Below, piece after piece: positions 63,073 to 64,000 of a stretch of 64,000 nt of DNA. Made by a program: the position numbers and the translations under genes. Below the pieces are notes generated by a model. The model was not told the origin of the DNA. It saw only the letters and a program-made list of their open reading frames with translations, and did no database searches. Origin of the DNA: Sphingobacterium athyrii. Lineage in GTDB: Bacteria; Bacteroidota; Bacteroidia; Sphingobacteriales; Sphingobacteriaceae. The number at the start of each line of letters is the position of its first letter. Positions within the stretch are counted from its first letter, which is position 1. The DNA is taken from the NCBI RefSeq assembly GCF_003071065.1, contig NZ_QCXX01000001.1, positions 1,236,971 to 1,300,970 on the forward strand, given 5' to 3'.

Positions 63073-64000
63073 TTAAAAATATTTCCTTAATGAAAGATTC
63101 AGATCATACTGATTGATAAATCTGTTTTCAGCCACCTTATAATAACTCCATCCACCCATAAGCGTAAATCCCCAGCTTTCGATACGATGTTGCCATCCGG
63201 CGTTGACTGATCGTGACAAAAAACCAAACCTGTCGTTTAAAAATTGGTACCGAGAAGGATCATCCGGAGATGTTCCGATATTAGCAATGACGGTGACATA
63301 AGAATTAGGCTTTTCACTATTGTAATAGTGCCTTACTGCCAGCGAGTAGGCCTGATTCCAACGCTGTTCATCATGCAACAAAAATCCCCGGAGATAGACA
63401 AAGGTCGGCCCAAGATACCGGCCTACCGAGGCCACCATGCCATAGTTTCCGTTATGGTCTGCCGATCGCACGTAACGCCCGCCTACATCAAAGAGCCAGG
63501 GGCCGGCCTCCCGATAAAGACTATATGCCGCCCGCCATGTCGGAAATACTGTTCCATCGGCCCAAGACAAATGATGATAGGCATATATTTTTGCGCTATA
63601 ATTCAACCAAGCATCCAATCCCACCTGATACCCTTTTTCTCCTCTTCTGTTTCCATAGTTAAACTGACCAATGAACATACCCTTTGTGCCCACTTTCTTC
63701 CCATATTCCACTCCAGAAATAAAGAAGTGTCCGTTGGGCCTATCTTGTGCGCTTTGGGTATGATTTAAGCCGACATAGAAGCTATAGGGTAAATTTTCCC
63801 GGTAGACTTTTGCCTGTTGACGATAACGTTCCACTTGTGGTGATTGCCGCGACAGTCGTTGCATATAGGTCAGAGCGGTCTGATAATCTTTATTTGCAAC
63901 AGCGATATTCGCTAACTGTTCTTGTATAAACACGGTACTATCCCCTTTATCCCAAAGCATCTCATAGCCACTTTTGGCTTTATTATAGTCGTTAACGGAC
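63073..64000 (-). CDS. YaiO-family outer-membrane beta-barrel protein, 5' end beyond window
   Basis: The frame is still open at 64000, so the start is missing; 309 residues are visible. About 1-80 is TPR-like (KAKSGYEMLWDKGDSTVFIQ; NKDYQTALTYMQRLSRQSPQ), followed by a beta-barrel about 85-309 with PYSFYVGLNHTQSAQDRPNG, QVGLDAWLNYSAKIYAYHHL and an end NLSLRKYF with terminal Phe. This TPR plus barrel arrangement is the YaiO family, outer-membrane exporters or anchors linked to polysaccharide synthesis. It is directly upstream of the DUF4838 protein. Confidence 0.75.
   Translation of the reverse strand, partial: SVNDYNKAKSGYEMLWDKGDSTVFIQEQLANIAVANKDYQTALTYMQRLSRQSPQVERYRQQAKVYRENLPYSFYVGLNHTQSAQDRPNGHFFISGVEYGKKVGTKGMFIGQFNYGNRRGEKGYQVGLDAWLNYSAKIYAYHHLSWADGTVFPTWRAAYSLYREAGPWLFDVGGRYVRSADHNGNYGMVASVGRYLGPTFVYLRGFLLHDEQRWNQAYSLAVRHYYNSEKPNSYVTVIANIGTSPDDPSRYQFLNDRFGFLSRSVNAGWQHRIESWGFTLMGGWSYYKVAENRFINQYDLNLSLRKYF

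Noticed and set aside
1..64000. CRISPR arrays, tRNA or rRNA genes and complete insertion sequences
   Set aside because: No regularly spaced repeats, cloverleaf patterns or transposase frames were found on reading.

Overview
The window looks like a chromosomal segment of a Bacteroidota bacterium, most likely Sphingobacterium or a close Sphingobacteriaceae relative. The reasons are the ECF sigma / FecR / STN-TonB receptor signalling set, the many large TonB-dependent outer-membrane barrels, AraC regulators with N-terminal membrane domains, an XdhC / IorAB / DUF7009 set, few Shine-Dalgarno sites, and a TTG-N23-TAnnTTTG promoter. The genus is inferred from gene content and protein style, not from a marker gene.

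Layout. 1-408: scar of a TetR head joined to a broken DUF6377-like helical-repeat gene. 775-5540 (+): serine hydrolase, membrane AraC regulator, tandem DUF3471-like protein, DUF4350-like secreted protein. 5618-14360 (-): ECF sigma factor, FecR anti-sigma, STN-type TonB receptor, DUF4876-like lipoprotein, outer-membrane barrel and di-haem cytochrome c peroxidase, an apparent cell-surface-signalling uptake operon. 14953-19039 (-): two siderophore-interacting flavin reductases, a Crp/Fnr regulator, RibB and an MFS carrier. Two copies of one 14-bp palindrome lie in front of the first SIP and the MFS gene.

19867-38155 (mostly +): nitrate assimilation and molybdenum-cofactor island. It has NarK, a NasA-NasB fusion, a rubredoxin-tailed nitrite/sulfite-reductase-like protein and MobA. 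On the opposite strand are DUF7009 and an IorAB-type molybdenum hydroxylase. Then come XdhC, MoaA, a MocA-MoeA fusion, TauE, MoaD, a MoeB-rhodanese fusion, MoaE and a MoaC-MogA fusion, closed by a convergent cysteine desulfurase. The set supports both cofactor types: bis-MGD (MobA) for nitrate reductase, and the cytosine dinucleotide form (MocA-like) plus sulfuration (XdhC, desulfurase) for the hydroxylase.

39355-41550: small-protein and decay zone with short membrane ORFs, a DUF7674-like gene, a broken Crp gene, a perfect 23-bp hairpin and a histidine-rich peptide carrying an IAAGS motif. 41792-47260 (-): PI-PLC-like phospholipase, TonB receptor and membrane AraC regulator, probably one lipid-headgroup or phosphate scavenging locus. 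47506-54821 (-): DJ-1/PfpI protein, lipoprotein, frameshifted bestrophin, sigma-54 activator with GAF domains, orphan succinate-dehydrogenase-type cytochrome b, NmrA-like oxidoreductase. 55001-60684: SDR remnant, DUF6268-like barrel, two AraC regulators, OMP_b-brl_3 receptor. 60861-64000 (-): DUF4838 protein and a YaiO-type barrel that runs off the window.

No rRNA, tRNA, CRISPR array or intact transposon was seen. The strongest candidates for under-described biology are the siroheme-less rubredoxin protein in the nitrate operon, the palindrome-linked SIP/RibB/MFS regulon, the fused Mo-cofactor island, the PI-PLC/TonB pair and the His-rich IAAGS peptide.
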